Assembly: GCA_030442035.1 (NCBI GenBank)
Contig: JAUJEA010000004.1
Location: 310,001 to 374,000, forward strand
From: Splendidivirga corallicola
GTDB lineage: Bacteria > Bacteroidota > Bacteroidia > Cytophagales > Cyclobacteriaceae
Direction: 5' to 3'
DNA length: 64,000 nucleotides
Under the pieces are notes generated by a model that saw only the letters and a program-made list of their open reading frames with translations, was not told the origin of the DNA and ran no database searches. Numbering within the stretch: the first letter of the stretch is position 1; every line of letters begins with the position of its first letter. The translations under genes and the position numbers were made by a program. This document shows positions 48,849-57,475 of this stretch, piece after piece.

Positions 48849-50198
48849 TCAAAAATCGCTAAAATCCATGATCCAATCGCTGTGTTTGAAACGTTGCCAT
48901 TTCACTTTTGTGAGATCCACATTGGGATCAATAAAGGGCCTATGGTCTCTTCCATTTAAAGAAATACTTCCATGAGCATAGATCTCAACCCCTGGTTTAC
49001 CCACACCCTCATAGTGTTCTTTCAGATATTGAACAAATTGCCAGATCATATCCGGGTTCTTGGCAATCTTTTGACTTTGATTATTGGTAAGGAATTCTTG
49101 TGGGTGCACTATCCATTCTTCTCCGGTTGCCGGGTTTTTTATATTGAATTGAACATGACCCCATTTTGTCCTGAGCATCATTCTCCATGACATACGGTGT
49201 CCTTCTTCCGTCCAAAATGTATTTCCTTCATAAAAATGATGCCTGAGGGGTAGCCAAAGTTGAATGATGAAATAAATTGATAATACAATAAGAAGCTTCT
49301 TTTGCTTTAGCTCCAAATTCACACTTTCGTGAATCTTTAGTTGTGGTATTGGTTTTGATTTGAAGAATAAACTTCTAATTCTTTCAGGCTCAAAGAAAAG
49401 TACAGTTGATCCAATCATTAAATAAGGAAAAATGCCTATGTGAAATACGGCTGAATTAAAGCCATGGAATACCAGCGATAATATTAAACCAAGTATCCTG
49501 GTCCTTTTCCAAAGCAGCATCGGTGTAATCAATAAATCAAAAAGAATACCCCCATAGGCCACGATGGGAAACAGCCATTCCTGTTTTAGTAAAGGACCGA
49601 TAACAGGCAAGGTTGACCGGTTGTTGAACCAAATCTTAATGGGCAAAAAATTAAGCCAGTCGGGATAAACCTTAGCCAGTGCTGCATAGGTAAATACAAT
49701 GCCCAATTGTGCCTGAAAAATGGTATAACACCATCTGGGACAAGTTAATTTTTTTAAGCCTGGATTTCTCCTAACATCTAAAGAATAAAACCTGTTGGCA
49801 GGAACCAACATCATAAAAAAGCATAGTAGTATGAGCAGATAATAGTGATTGTTATAGTGGGACTTTTGCATAAGGTAGGAAGCGGTCCAAAGAATCGTGA
49901 ATCCCGAGATACCGAGATGATAAAACCAGCCCAGCATAACCATCAAGCCAAATACAGCCATGACGGCATAATAATAATACATTCCATTTCCCGGTAATGG
50001 CTGCAGCCATTCAAGACCGATAAAAGTGAAAGTAAAAGAAGGCTCGATCATGGTTTCATGGACCCAACCTGTAAAAATGGCCCCGGCCGATTCAAGAAAT
50101 ATTAGCAAACCAAAAATGACCCGGAAGACAATTAGCCCACTATTGTCAACTTCCTGGAATAAAAAACGCTTAATTGAAATGCTCCTGTCGATGGTCAA
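48849..50198 (-). CDS. HTTM-domain membrane protein (vitamin K carboxylase-like)
   Basis: This 449-residue protein has the HTTM pattern. FRVIFGLLIFLESAGAIFTG and FIGLEWLQPLPGNGMYYYYA lie in the first helices, and several more helices run to residue 300. A soluble C-terminal part includes HHFYEGNTFWTEEGHRMSWR and VHPQEFLTNNQ. It resembles bacterial gamma-carboxylase homologues, though activity is unproven in most bacteria. The only in-frame start near the first helix is TTG 50198; a stop lies just upstream. Single gene. Confidence 0.85.
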   Translation of the reverse strand: MTIDRSISIKRFLFQEVDNSGLIVFRVIFGLLIFLESAGAIFTGWVHETMIEPSFTFTFIGLEWLQPLPGNGMYYYYAVMAVFGLMVMLGWFYHLGISGFTILWTASYLMQKSHYNNHYYLLILLCFFMMLVPANRFYSLDVRRNPGLKKLTCPRWCYTIFQAQLGIVFTYAALAKVYPDWLNFLPIKIWFNNRSTLPVIGPLLKQEWLFPIVAYGGILFDLLITPMLLWKRTRILGLILSLVFHGFNSAVFHIGIFPYLMIGSTVLFFEPERIRSLFFKSKPIPQLKIHESVNLELKQKKLLIVLSIYFIIQLWLPLRHHFYEGNTFWTEEGHRMSWRMMLRTKWGHVQFNIKNPATGEEWIVHPQEFLTNNQSQKIAKNPDMIWQFVQYLKEHYEGVGKPGVEIYAHGSISLNGRDHRPFIDPNVDLTKVKWQRFKHSDWIMDFSDF

Positions 50199-50476
50199 AA
50201 TTCTCTTCTTTCAAAATTGAAAAATCAGTTCAAATAAAAACGAATTTCAAGAAAAAGTAATATGATTTGTGGATTCTTTATTGATCATTTGGCAACGAAG
50301 TTCTTCCTTTGATGATTTACCGGGAAGGAGGCTTTTTAGATTTATGAATTACTACTTATCAATATCGTTAAAGAAATAACCCCCTTACACTATCTGATTG
50401 TTGCAAATGGTGTAAGAGGGTATATTCCATGTAGAAGATTCTAATTTCATAGACGGCCTAATGACAGTTAATGCTG

Positions 50477-51757
50477 TCAGTTTTCCAGAATTATTTTATA
50501 AACTGCCGGTATGCTGGCTTTGATCTCGTCAAAATTTCCATTCCTGTCATAAGCACCCCATGGACTGTTTGCAATATAAAAAAAAGTATTATCAATAATG
50601 GTCCCAAGCGTTGGCTCATTCAATTCCTCTCTGGCATAATCAAGATTTTCGATGGATTCTATTTGGTTGCCGGCCCCGTTTAGAAAGAAACGTACCACTC
50701 TCATGGGTTCAGCTCCATTTTGAGTGACAACTAAAGAGTTTTTATAGAAGTATAATCCATCGATACCCTTCAGAGTAGCGTTACCCTTCCATTGGAGTTT
50801 TTCCGGTTTATTATTCTTTAGCGATATTTTGTAGAGCCCAAGAATATAATCGGCTATATATAAAGATTCCCCATCATCTGAAAGATCAAGTCCCTGTAAA
50901 TTAAGAAGTGTGGCTGAAAAGTCCTGATAGAGCGAAATCTCATCATTCCGGTGATCTATTTTGTATATCTTCGGTTCCCGGCTGTCGGAGATGTATACAT
51001 CACCATTTTGATGAATGACCAAATCACCAAAAATGTGCTTTCCATCCGCTGCGTATTGCTTGATTAATTTTCCGGTTTCCAGATTATATTTAAGTACCAT
51101 GGCTTTTCCATCATCCTCTTCATCAAAATCAAGCATTTCAGGGAATGCCGATGAACAAGCCCATAGCCACCTTCTTTCGTGATCTATTTTAATGCCTGAA
51201 ACAGCAAAAAGTCCTTCTTTAACCCAGTCTGTCAGTTCACCGTTCTTAAATTGAAAAATTTTTCTTTGCCGGATGCTGCTAATGTAGAAACACTCAGTTT
51301 TCGGATCATATGCAATACCCTCGGGATGTGTAGAAACTTCCCCGAATTGAAACACTTTGGTCCCTTTTTTTACAGGAGCATCCAATTTTTTTTTGAGTGT
51401 AATTAATTCTTCAAGGAACTTTCCTTCTTTTAACAGATCAAAATCTTTGTCTTCCTCGAAATTGATTGTATTGTTAAAATGTATCAAGTGCTTAAGTGTG
51501 ATATAAGCATCTTTCTCCATATGATTCAATGAGTAGGCTGCCGCAAGATTGTAAACGATTGTCGGATGATTTGGTCTAAGGGAATCTGCGATCTTTAAAT
51601 GATCTAAGAAAGAGGGGTAATCTTTGTTTTCATAGGCTTCCTTACTCTGTTGAAAGTGAAATTGCAGGTCCTTTAATCGTTGGCCAACCGTGTCATTTGT
51701 GAAGAAAAAAATTAATGAGGAAAGAATAAAAATGTATCCGAAAACGAGCTTGTTCAT
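50477..51757 (-). CDS. TPR plus SMP-30/NHL-like propeller protein, exported
   Basis: This 426-residue protein has a signal or anchor helix (VFGYIFILSSLIFFF). A short TPR-like region follows (residues 30-110, with NHPTIVYNLAAAYSLNHMEK). A six-bladed propeller comes next, with repeated VYISDSREPKIYKID and LYIADYILGLYKIS strands. SMP-30-type propellers include lactonases; no metal site is clear here. It is divergent from the nitrate reductase operon and shares the 355-base upstream region with it. Confidence 0.75.
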   Translation of the reverse strand: MNKLVFGYIFILSSLIFFFTNDTVGQRLKDLQFHFQQSKEAYENKDYPSFLDHLKIADSLRPNHPTIVYNLAAAYSLNHMEKDAYITLKHLIHFNNTINFEEDKDFDLLKEGKFLEELITLKKKLDAPVKKGTKVFQFGEVSTHPEGIAYDPKTECFYISSIRQRKIFQFKNGELTDWVKEGLFAVSGIKIDHERRWLWACSSAFPEMLDFDEEDDGKAMVLKYNLETGKLIKQYAADGKHIFGDLVIHQNGDVYISDSREPKIYKIDHRNDEISLYQDFSATLLNLQGLDLSDDGESLYIADYILGLYKISLKNNKPEKLQWKGNATLKGIDGLYFYKNSLVVTQNGAEPMRVVRFFLNGAGNQIESIENLDYAREELNEPTLGTIIDNTFFYIANSPWGAYDRNGNFDEIKASIPAVYKIILEN

Positions 51758-51883
51758 GACACTGTTGATCTAGGTATAAATTGATCCCATTCGATTAGCC
51801 TGCAGTTATCAGGTTTTAGAAATCAGTTGAACTGAAGACAGCGTCAAAAACTAATATCCAAATACTGAAACCTTAAAGCTTGT

Positions 51884-51905
51884 CATTGTGGACATTCACA
51901 CAATG
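51884..51905. promoter_or_regulatory. CRP/FNR-type palindrome upstream of nap operon
   Basis: CATTGTG-N8-CACAATG is a perfect 7-base inverted repeat with the half-site spacing of CRP-family boxes (TGTGA-N6-TCACA). It lies 208 bases upstream of the porin start. The inner GACATT-CACAC-AATGTC (51891-51907) can form an overlapping alternative pairing. Confidence 0.5.
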
Positions 51906-51980
51906 TCGGCGAACGATAAATCAAAATGAATATAAGGAGAATTAGTTGATTGTTTATGGGAAATAAACAACATTTTGGAA

Positions 51981-52002
51981 TGCATGTAGCGTGTGACATG
52001 CA
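51981..52002. promoter_or_regulatory. inverted repeat TGCATGT-N8-ACATGCA
   Basis: Perfect 7-base arms with an 8-base spacer, the same geometry as the upstream CRP-like site, 111 bases before the porin ATG. It may be an operator for a second regulator. Confidence 0.45.
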
Positions 52003-52015
52003 ACAAGGTTTTGTG

Positions 52016-52033
52016 ATATGACAAAAGTCATAT
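52016..52033. promoter_or_regulatory. inverted repeat ATATGAC-N4-GTCATAT
   Basis: Perfect 7-base arms with a 4-base spacer, similar in spacing to FNR-type TTGAT-N4-ATCAA sites. It lies 80 bases before the porin ATG, a suitable activator position. Confidence 0.5.
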
Positions 52034-52112
52034 TTCGTTATGTGCTTGATCATGTCTTTCTGTCATTGAAAAATCTAATATGCATCCATAATTGAAGTCA
52101 ATTGAATTTGAT

Positions 52113-53405
52113 ATGTACAAAGGAGCAGTAAGATTTTTCATAACTACCATAGCTGTAACTGGTTTAGCACTTTCCAGCTATGCGCAATTTACCATTTCAG
52201 GAGAATTCAGACCACGTGCGGAATATAGGCACGGTTACCGGGCTCTGGCCGATGAGGACCAGGATGCCGCTTTTTTTATTGATCAGAGGACCAGGTTAAA
52301 TCTTTTATACAACAATGAAAGATTTACCATGAAAGTAGTGCTTCAGGATGTGCGAACTTGGGGAAGTGTATCACAACTGGTAGTGGAAGATGGAGCAAAA
52401 ACCACTTTACATGAGGCTTGGGGTCAGGTAAAACTCAATGAGCAATGGGCCATTAAACTGGGAAGACAGGAAATTGTGTATGATGATTCAAGAATACTTG
52501 GATCGGTAGCCTGGGCTCAGCAGGCCAGAAGTCATGATGCTTTGATCCTTAAATATATGGGGCAAGAGCTTGGTGTGGATTTGGGGCTGGCTTTTAATCA
52601 AAATGGACCGCAGCTTAATTCCACTTTTTATAGCGTGCCGAATAATTACAAAGCACTCCAATATCTTCGAGTCCATAAAAAATTCAATAATACCAATGCC
52701 AGCTTATTGTTTCTTAACAATGGCAGACAAGGAGGAACACCGACAGACGCTAATACTTATTTTAGCCAAACAGCAGGGATCTTTTTTAAACACCTCAATG
52801 GTTCTTTGAGACCGGAAGGAAGCCTCTATTATCAATTTGGCGATGAAGCCGATGGTGTAACAGAGATTTCTGCACTGCAATACAAACTGAGTCTGGATTA
52901 TCTATTGAGTGACAAGGTAACCATTACCGGTGGTTTTGAACATTTATCGGGAAATAGTCAGACCAATCCGGACAGTAAGAACAAAGCCTTTAATCCGTTT
53001 TATGGCACCAACCATATGCACAACGGCCTGATCGATTATTTCTATGTGGGAAATCATATCAATAGTGTCGGACTTGAAGATATATTCTTAAAACTGAAAT
53101 TGAATACCGGAAAAGGCATATTTCTACCACAACTACATTTCTTCAGTGCCAATGGAGAAGTGATGGATGATGCAACCACCAATGGTATGGACAAATATCT
53201 GGGGACGGAGTTAGACCTTGTTTTTAGCAAAGCCCTTGCGAAAGATATGAACCTTCAGATAGGCTATTCTCAAATGTTTGGTACTGATGTGCTCGAGCAG
53301 CTCCAATCGGTGAGCAACAGGGCAACAAGCAATTGGGCCTGGGTAATGTTGACTTTAAAACCGACTTTCTTTACCACCAAAAAACCAAATACTGATGCCA
53401 ATTAA
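52113..53405 (+). CDS. outer-membrane porin, alginate-export family fold
   Basis: This 430-residue protein starts at MYKGAVRFFIT (a TTG at 52092 is not used) and has a Sec signal ending in LSSYAQ. A full-length barrel follows with TISGEFRPRAEYRHGYR, FIDQRTRLNLLY, QEIVYDDSRILGSVAWAQQARSHD and a C-terminal strand ending in VMLTLKP. The PF13372 wording is clear. Although named after alginate export, members near anaerobic respiratory genes probably pass small anions. It overlaps NapD by 11 bases and heads the nitrate operon, so nitrate/nitrite passage is inferred. Confidence 0.85.
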   Translation: MYKGAVRFFITTIAVTGLALSSYAQFTISGEFRPRAEYRHGYRALADEDQDAAFFIDQRTRLNLLYNNERFTMKVVLQDVRTWGSVSQLVVEDGAKTTLHEAWGQVKLNEQWAIKLGRQEIVYDDSRILGSVAWAQQARSHDALILKYMGQELGVDLGLAFNQNGPQLNSTFYSVPNNYKALQYLRVHKKFNNTNASLLFLNNGRQGGTPTDANTYFSQTAGIFFKHLNGSLRPEGSLYYQFGDEADGVTEISALQYKLSLDYLLSDKVTITGGFEHLSGNSQTNPDSKNKAFNPFYGTNHMHNGLIDYFYVGNHINSVGLEDIFLKLKLNTGKGIFLPQLHFFSANGEVMDDATTNGMDKYLGTELDLVFSKALAKDMNLQIGYSQMFGTDVLEQLQSVSNRATSNWAWVMLTLKPTFFTTKKPNTDAN

Positions 53406-53631
53406 AAGTTATATCGCTTTTCCAGCCAAGGGGCAGCGATCAGTACTTTCCAAAGAGCTGAATAAACTGCCCTGGTGCGAGGCTATCCCGGCTGAGAACA
53501 AGGATGTTCTGGTGTTGGTGACTGATACAAAAGATCAAAAAGAAGAAGATCTATTTCAAGAAAAACTCAATAAGATCAAGAGCCTGGATCACCTCACTTT
53601 GGTGTCCGGTTTTAATGATCCTGGCTTTTAA
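53395..53631 (+). CDS. napD: NapD-like chaperone for periplasmic nitrate reductase
   Basis: This 78-residue protein shows the small ferredoxin-like pattern of NapD (IKSYIAFPAKGQRSVLSKEL, then LPWCEAIPAENKDVLVLV, then LDHLTLVSGF). NapD binds the Tat signal of NapA before export. It overlaps the porin by 11 bases and precedes napA by 11 bases, which is strong operon evidence. Confidence 0.85.
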   Translation: MPIKSYIAFPAKGQRSVLSKELNKLPWCEAIPAENKDVLVLVTDTKDQKEEDLFQEKLNKIKSLDHLTLVSGFNDPGF

Positions 53632-53642
53632 ACATATGAACC

Positions 53643-55952
53643 ATGAATAGAAGAATTTTTATGAAACGCCTGGCAGCGGCTTCGGCTTTTTCAGCAGCTG
53701 CCTCAATGTTTCCGGGAATCATCTTTGCAGAGGAACAAAACAGCAATGTGCCGGACGGTCCCATTTCATGGAAAAAATCCCCTTGCCGTTTTTGTGGTGT
53801 AGGTTGCGGATTGCTGATAGGCCTGGCCAATGGAAAAGCGGTGGCAGTGAAAGGTGACCCAAAGAGTCCGGTGAACAAAGGACTTTGCTGCGTAAAGGGA
53901 TACCATTCCGTCATGTCACTTTATGGTGAAGACAGGCTGACCAAGCCATTGGTAAGAAAGAACGGACGCATGGTTGAAACCAGCATGGAGGAGGCGCTTG
54001 ATCTGGTGGCAGACAAAATGAAAGAAACGATTGCCAAATATGGAAAGGATTCGGTTTCACTTTATGGTTCAGGGCAATGGACCATCCCGGACGGCTATGT
54101 AGCCTCCAAATTAATGAAGGGAGGTATTGGAACAAACAACCTGGAGGCCAATGCCAGGTTATGTATGGCCAGTGCGGTGACAGGTTTTATCAGTTCATTT
54201 GGTATGGATGAACCCATGGGTTGCTATGATGATATTGACCATGCCAATGTATTTGTGTTGTGGGGAAATAACATGGCAGAAATGCACCCGGTTCTGTTTT
54301 CCAGGATTTTGGATAACAGGCTGAAAAGGGGAAATGTTAAGGTGATCGACTTGGCTACCAGAACTACCAGGACAAGTGTGGCTGCTGATCGTTCGATCCT
54401 GTTCAAGCCACAAGGTGATCTGGCCATTGCTAATGCTATCTGCTATGAGATCATTCAAAATGGTTGGGTGAACAGGAAATTCGTTGAATCACATTGTACT
54501 TTTAAGCAAGGTAAAAGTAACATCGGTTACGGGCTGGAAGACAAGTTCAAATTTAAAGATGAAGCTAAAAATATCTCATTTGAAGAATTCAAACATTTCC
54601 TGAATGATTATAAACCTGAAAATGTTGAAGACCTTACCGGAGTTTCTGCGAAGGATATTAAGTATCTCGCTTCTCTATTTGGTGACCCAAATAAAAAAGT
54701 CATGTCGCTTTGGTGTATGGGTGCCAACCAGCATACCCGGGGCACCTGGATCAATAACCTTATCTATAACATCCACCTACTGACTGGAAAGATCTCTGAG
54801 CCAGGGAATGGACCTTTTTCCTTAACCGGTCAGCCGAGCGCGTGCGGAACTGTTCGCGAGGTAGGTACTTTAACACACAAGTTACCTCATGGGGTGGTAG
54901 CCAATGAAAAGGACAGAAAAATGGCAGCAGAGATATGGCAAGTTCCGGTGGAAAATATTCCGGCGAAACCTTCTTATCACACCGTTGAAATGTTCAGGGC
55001 ATTGGACCGGGGTGACATTAGATTCATGTGGATACAGGTCACCAATCCACTGGTAACGATGCCAAAACTCAATCGTTACAAGGCTGCTACGGAAAAAGAA
55101 GATCGGTTTATCGTGGTTTCGGATGTTTATCCAACACCAACTACAGAGATAGCGGATGTTATTCTTCCTTCGGCTATGTGGATAGAACGGGAAGGTATGT
55201 ATGGCAACTCGGAAAGAAGAACACAGCATTTCGAACAAATGCTTGAGCCTCCGGGAGAAGCTATGAGTGATACCTGGCAGTTGATCGAAGTAGGAAGAAG
55301 GCTTGGTTACGAGAAATTATTTCCATGGAGTCAGGAGACACATATTGAGGAGATATGGAAAGAATACACCCGTTTTCATAAAGGTAAGAAACACGGCATG
55401 GCATCTTACGAAGTGCTTAAAGATCAGCCTGGAGTACAATGGCCATTTGTAGATGGAAAAGAAACAAAATGGAGATTTAACGGAAAATATGATCCGGCTT
55501 GTAAGGATGGTGGGTTTGATTTTTATGGTAAACCGGAAGGAAAGGCCTGGATTTGGGTAAGACCTTATGAAGCGCCGCCCGAAAGTCCGGACAATGACTT
55601 CCCATTTTGGCTGAATACCGGACGGGTCCTGGAACATTGGCACACAGGTTCAATGACCAGAAGAGTTCCGGTGTTGCACCGAGCAGTCCCTCACAGCTAT
55701 GTTGAATTGAATCCGGATGATGCCACAAAATTAAATATCAGGACCGGGGATAAAGTGAAGTTGGTTAGCAGAAGAGGAGAAATTGTATTGCCTGCCTCAG
55801 TGAACCAGCGGGCTCAACCCACCAGAGGACAGGTCTTTGTCCCATTTTTTGATGAGGCATTGCTTATTAATCAATTGACGTTGGATGCTTTTTGCCCGAT
55901 TTCCAAACAACCGGATTACAAAAAGTGTGCGGTCAGGGTTGAAAAAGTCTAA
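53643..55952 (+). CDS. napA: periplasmic nitrate reductase catalytic subunit NapA
   Basis: This 769-residue molybdoenzyme has a Tat signal (MNRRIFMKRLAAASAF). The [4Fe-4S] site is SPCRFCGVGCGLLIG with the fourth Cys in GLCCVKGYHS. The segment GSGQWTIPDGYVASKL and the Mo ligand Cys174 in NARLCMASAV match Nap enzymes closely. FGMDEPMGCYDDI and WGNNMAEMHP are further Nap signatures. A C-terminal molybdopterin-dinucleotide domain ends the protein. It reduces nitrate to nitrite in the periplasm. It is about 60 residues shorter than enterobacterial NapA. Confidence 0.95.
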   Translation: MNRRIFMKRLAAASAFSAAASMFPGIIFAEEQNSNVPDGPISWKKSPCRFCGVGCGLLIGLANGKAVAVKGDPKSPVNKGLCCVKGYHSVMSLYGEDRLTKPLVRKNGRMVETSMEEALDLVADKMKETIAKYGKDSVSLYGSGQWTIPDGYVASKLMKGGIGTNNLEANARLCMASAVTGFISSFGMDEPMGCYDDIDHANVFVLWGNNMAEMHPVLFSRILDNRLKRGNVKVIDLATRTTRTSVAADRSILFKPQGDLAIANAICYEIIQNGWVNRKFVESHCTFKQGKSNIGYGLEDKFKFKDEAKNISFEEFKHFLNDYKPENVEDLTGVSAKDIKYLASLFGDPNKKVMSLWCMGANQHTRGTWINNLIYNIHLLTGKISEPGNGPFSLTGQPSACGTVREVGTLTHKLPHGVVANEKDRKMAAEIWQVPVENIPAKPSYHTVEMFRALDRGDIRFMWIQVTNPLVTMPKLNRYKAATEKEDRFIVVSDVYPTPTTEIADVILPSAMWIEREGMYGNSERRTQHFEQMLEPPGEAMSDTWQLIEVGRRLGYEKLFPWSQETHIEEIWKEYTRFHKGKKHGMASYEVLKDQPGVQWPFVDGKETKWRFNGKYDPACKDGGFDFYGKPEGKAWIWVRPYEAPPESPDNDFPFWLNTGRVLEHWHTGSMTRRVPVLHRAVPHSYVELNPDDATKLNIRTGDKVKLVSRRGEIVLPASVNQRAQPTRGQVFVPFFDEALLINQLTLDAFCPISKQPDYKKCAVRVEKV

Positions 55953-55963
55953 AATCCTAAAAT

Positions 55964-56680
55964 ATGATTAAGACGCAGTTTATCACCATATTCATGTTTG
56001 TGCTCCTGATGGCCTCAGCTATTTTTATTTTTGATATGAGCATTAAAGCTGACCAGGAAACCTCACAACTTGACATTGAGAGTAGCGAACAGCTACCATC
56101 TCTGCCGACTGAAACAGGAGTGTTCAAAAGATCCGAATATAGCCTTAATTATGCCAATATGGACATTGATGAATCGGTCCAAAGAGATCTTGATCAATAT
56201 TATGATGGAAGGGCTTTCCCCGGAGCACCACCCATGATCCCTCACCCTTTGATCAGTGAAAAAGGTATTGGAGGTAAAACATGTTTGCAATGCCATGAAA
56301 ACGGAGGTTATGTTGCACAATTCAAAGCATTTGCTCCGGTTGTCCCTCATCCAGATCTTATTTATTGTAAACAATGTCACGTACCGGCAGAAGTCAGTGG
56401 TAATTTCAAATCGACTAATTGGGAAAAGCACCCACATCCGGATATTCAAAATAGTGCGATGATTGGAAGTCCTCCGGTAATTCCCCATGATTTGCAAATG
56501 AGGGAAAATTGTCTGGCCTGTCATGCAGGTCCTGCCGCACCAAAAGAAATTTTGGTAAGCCATCCAATGCGTATCAATTGCAGACAGTGTCATGTACCGG
56601 TATTGGACTGGGAGAATATTGATTGGAATGAAGAAAAAATTGATAAAATAAAAGTTGAGTGGAAGGAGGAAGCAAAATGA
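55964..56680 (+). CDS. napB: double NapB: tetrahaem cytochrome c subunit
   Basis: This 238-residue exported protein has a signal or anchor helix (TQFITIFMFVLLMASAIFIF). It holds four CxxCH haem sites in two NapB-like modules. Module one is MIPHPL ... CLQCHENGG ... YCKQCHVPAE; module two is VIPHDL ... CLACHAGPA ... NCRQCHVPV. Standard NapB has one such module with two haems. It is 11 bases after napA, so it is the electron donor subunit. A tandem duplication within the gene is the simplest origin. Confidence 0.85.
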   Translation: MIKTQFITIFMFVLLMASAIFIFDMSIKADQETSQLDIESSEQLPSLPTETGVFKRSEYSLNYANMDIDESVQRDLDQYYDGRAFPGAPPMIPHPLISEKGIGGKTCLQCHENGGYVAQFKAFAPVVPHPDLIYCKQCHVPAEVSGNFKSTNWEKHPHPDIQNSAMIGSPPVIPHDLQMRENCLACHAGPAAPKEILVSHPMRINCRQCHVPVLDWENIDWNEEKIDKIKVEWKEEAK

Positions 56681-56771
56681 AACAGTCATGACTGACCTAT
56701 TATTGAGACACACACAACGATATGATTAAGATTAAGTGTCACAATATCCGTGTGCTACAAATTTCAAACAG

Positions 56772-57443
56772 ATGAAGAATTGCTATACAAATTTCTTATC
56801 AGCTATATGTCTTTTTATTGTTCCACTAATGTTGTTCGAGGCATGTTCCGGCTCCCATGAAGAAGGCGCAGGCCATGAAAGTCTGCTGGAAACCATCAAG
56901 AGAAAAGAAAAGGACTCCATTGAAAATGACGTGAACCTGCATGAGCTCATGCGCGATGTAAAGAAAGTATTGGCAGAGGTTCCGGAGTCCGAAAGACAGT
57001 TCTATGTACTGGAAAGAAAAAGTGAACTAAAGTCTTTTCCCTGTACCAATTGCCACAATGTACCACTATCGAGCCTTCAAAGTGATTTTGCCAAACAACA
57101 AAAAAAGAAAGCGCATTGGGAAATTGAATTGGTCCATGCCAATAAAGATATCATGGATTGCAATACCTGTCATGATCAAAATGACCTGAATAGTTTGGTA
57201 TTGTTAAATGGTAAAAAGGTGGATTTTGATCAAAGCTTTAAACAATGTGCCCAGTGTCATTCTACACAATACAACGACTGGCTAGGAGGTGCTCATGGAA
57301 AAAGAGTATTAGGCTGGGCCGATCCGAAGGTTATCTATAATTGTGTCAATTGCCATGTTCCACATGAGCCTGCACTGCCTACCCGTTGGCCGGCAAGGTT
57401 GAATACTGCCAAACTAAAAGAGCGGCAGTCTGATGAAAATTAA
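56772..57443 (+). CDS. tetrahaem cytochrome c lipoprotein
   Basis: This 223-residue protein starts at MKNCYTNFLSAIC and has a lipobox-like LFEAC. Four CxxCH motifs are present: CTNCH, CNTCH, CAQCH and CVNCH, the last followed by VPHEPALPTRWPARL. It is not NapC-like because no N-terminal membrane helix plus NapC fold is seen. It probably carries electrons between the membrane Fe-S/NrfD module and NapB. It lies 91 bases after napB in the same direction. Confidence 0.8.
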   Translation: MKNCYTNFLSAICLFIVPLMLFEACSGSHEEGAGHESLLETIKRKEKDSIENDVNLHELMRDVKKVLAEVPESERQFYVLERKSELKSFPCTNCHNVPLSSLQSDFAKQQKKKAHWEIELVHANKDIMDCNTCHDQNDLNSLVLLNGKKVDFDQSFKQCAQCHSTQYNDWLGGAHGKRVLGWADPKVIYNCVNCHVPHEPALPTRWPARLNTAKLKERQSDEN

Positions 57444-57475
57444 AACATGAGATCAACAAGAAATAACACGCCAAA

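Larger units (their letters stand above)
51758..52112. other. regulatory gap between propeller gene and nap operon
   Basis: No gene is seen in these 355 bases. They contain three inverted repeats, at 51884-51905, 51981-52002 and 52016-52033, all listed separately. A convincing TTG / TAnnTTTG promoter was not found. Confidence 0.6.

Noticed and set aside
53643-55952. Possibility of an assimilatory nitrate reductase or formate dehydrogenase
   Set aside because: The Tat signal, NapD partner and GSGQWT, NARLCMASAV and FGMDEPMGCYDD segments match NapA.
56093-56713. Reverse-strand open frame of 206 codons
   Set aside because: It is antisense to the tetrahaem NapB gene, whose haem motifs are unmistakable.
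56772-57443. Tetrahaem protein as NapC/NirT
   Set aside because: It has a lipobox-type start rather than a NapC membrane helix and fold, and the order of motifs differs.
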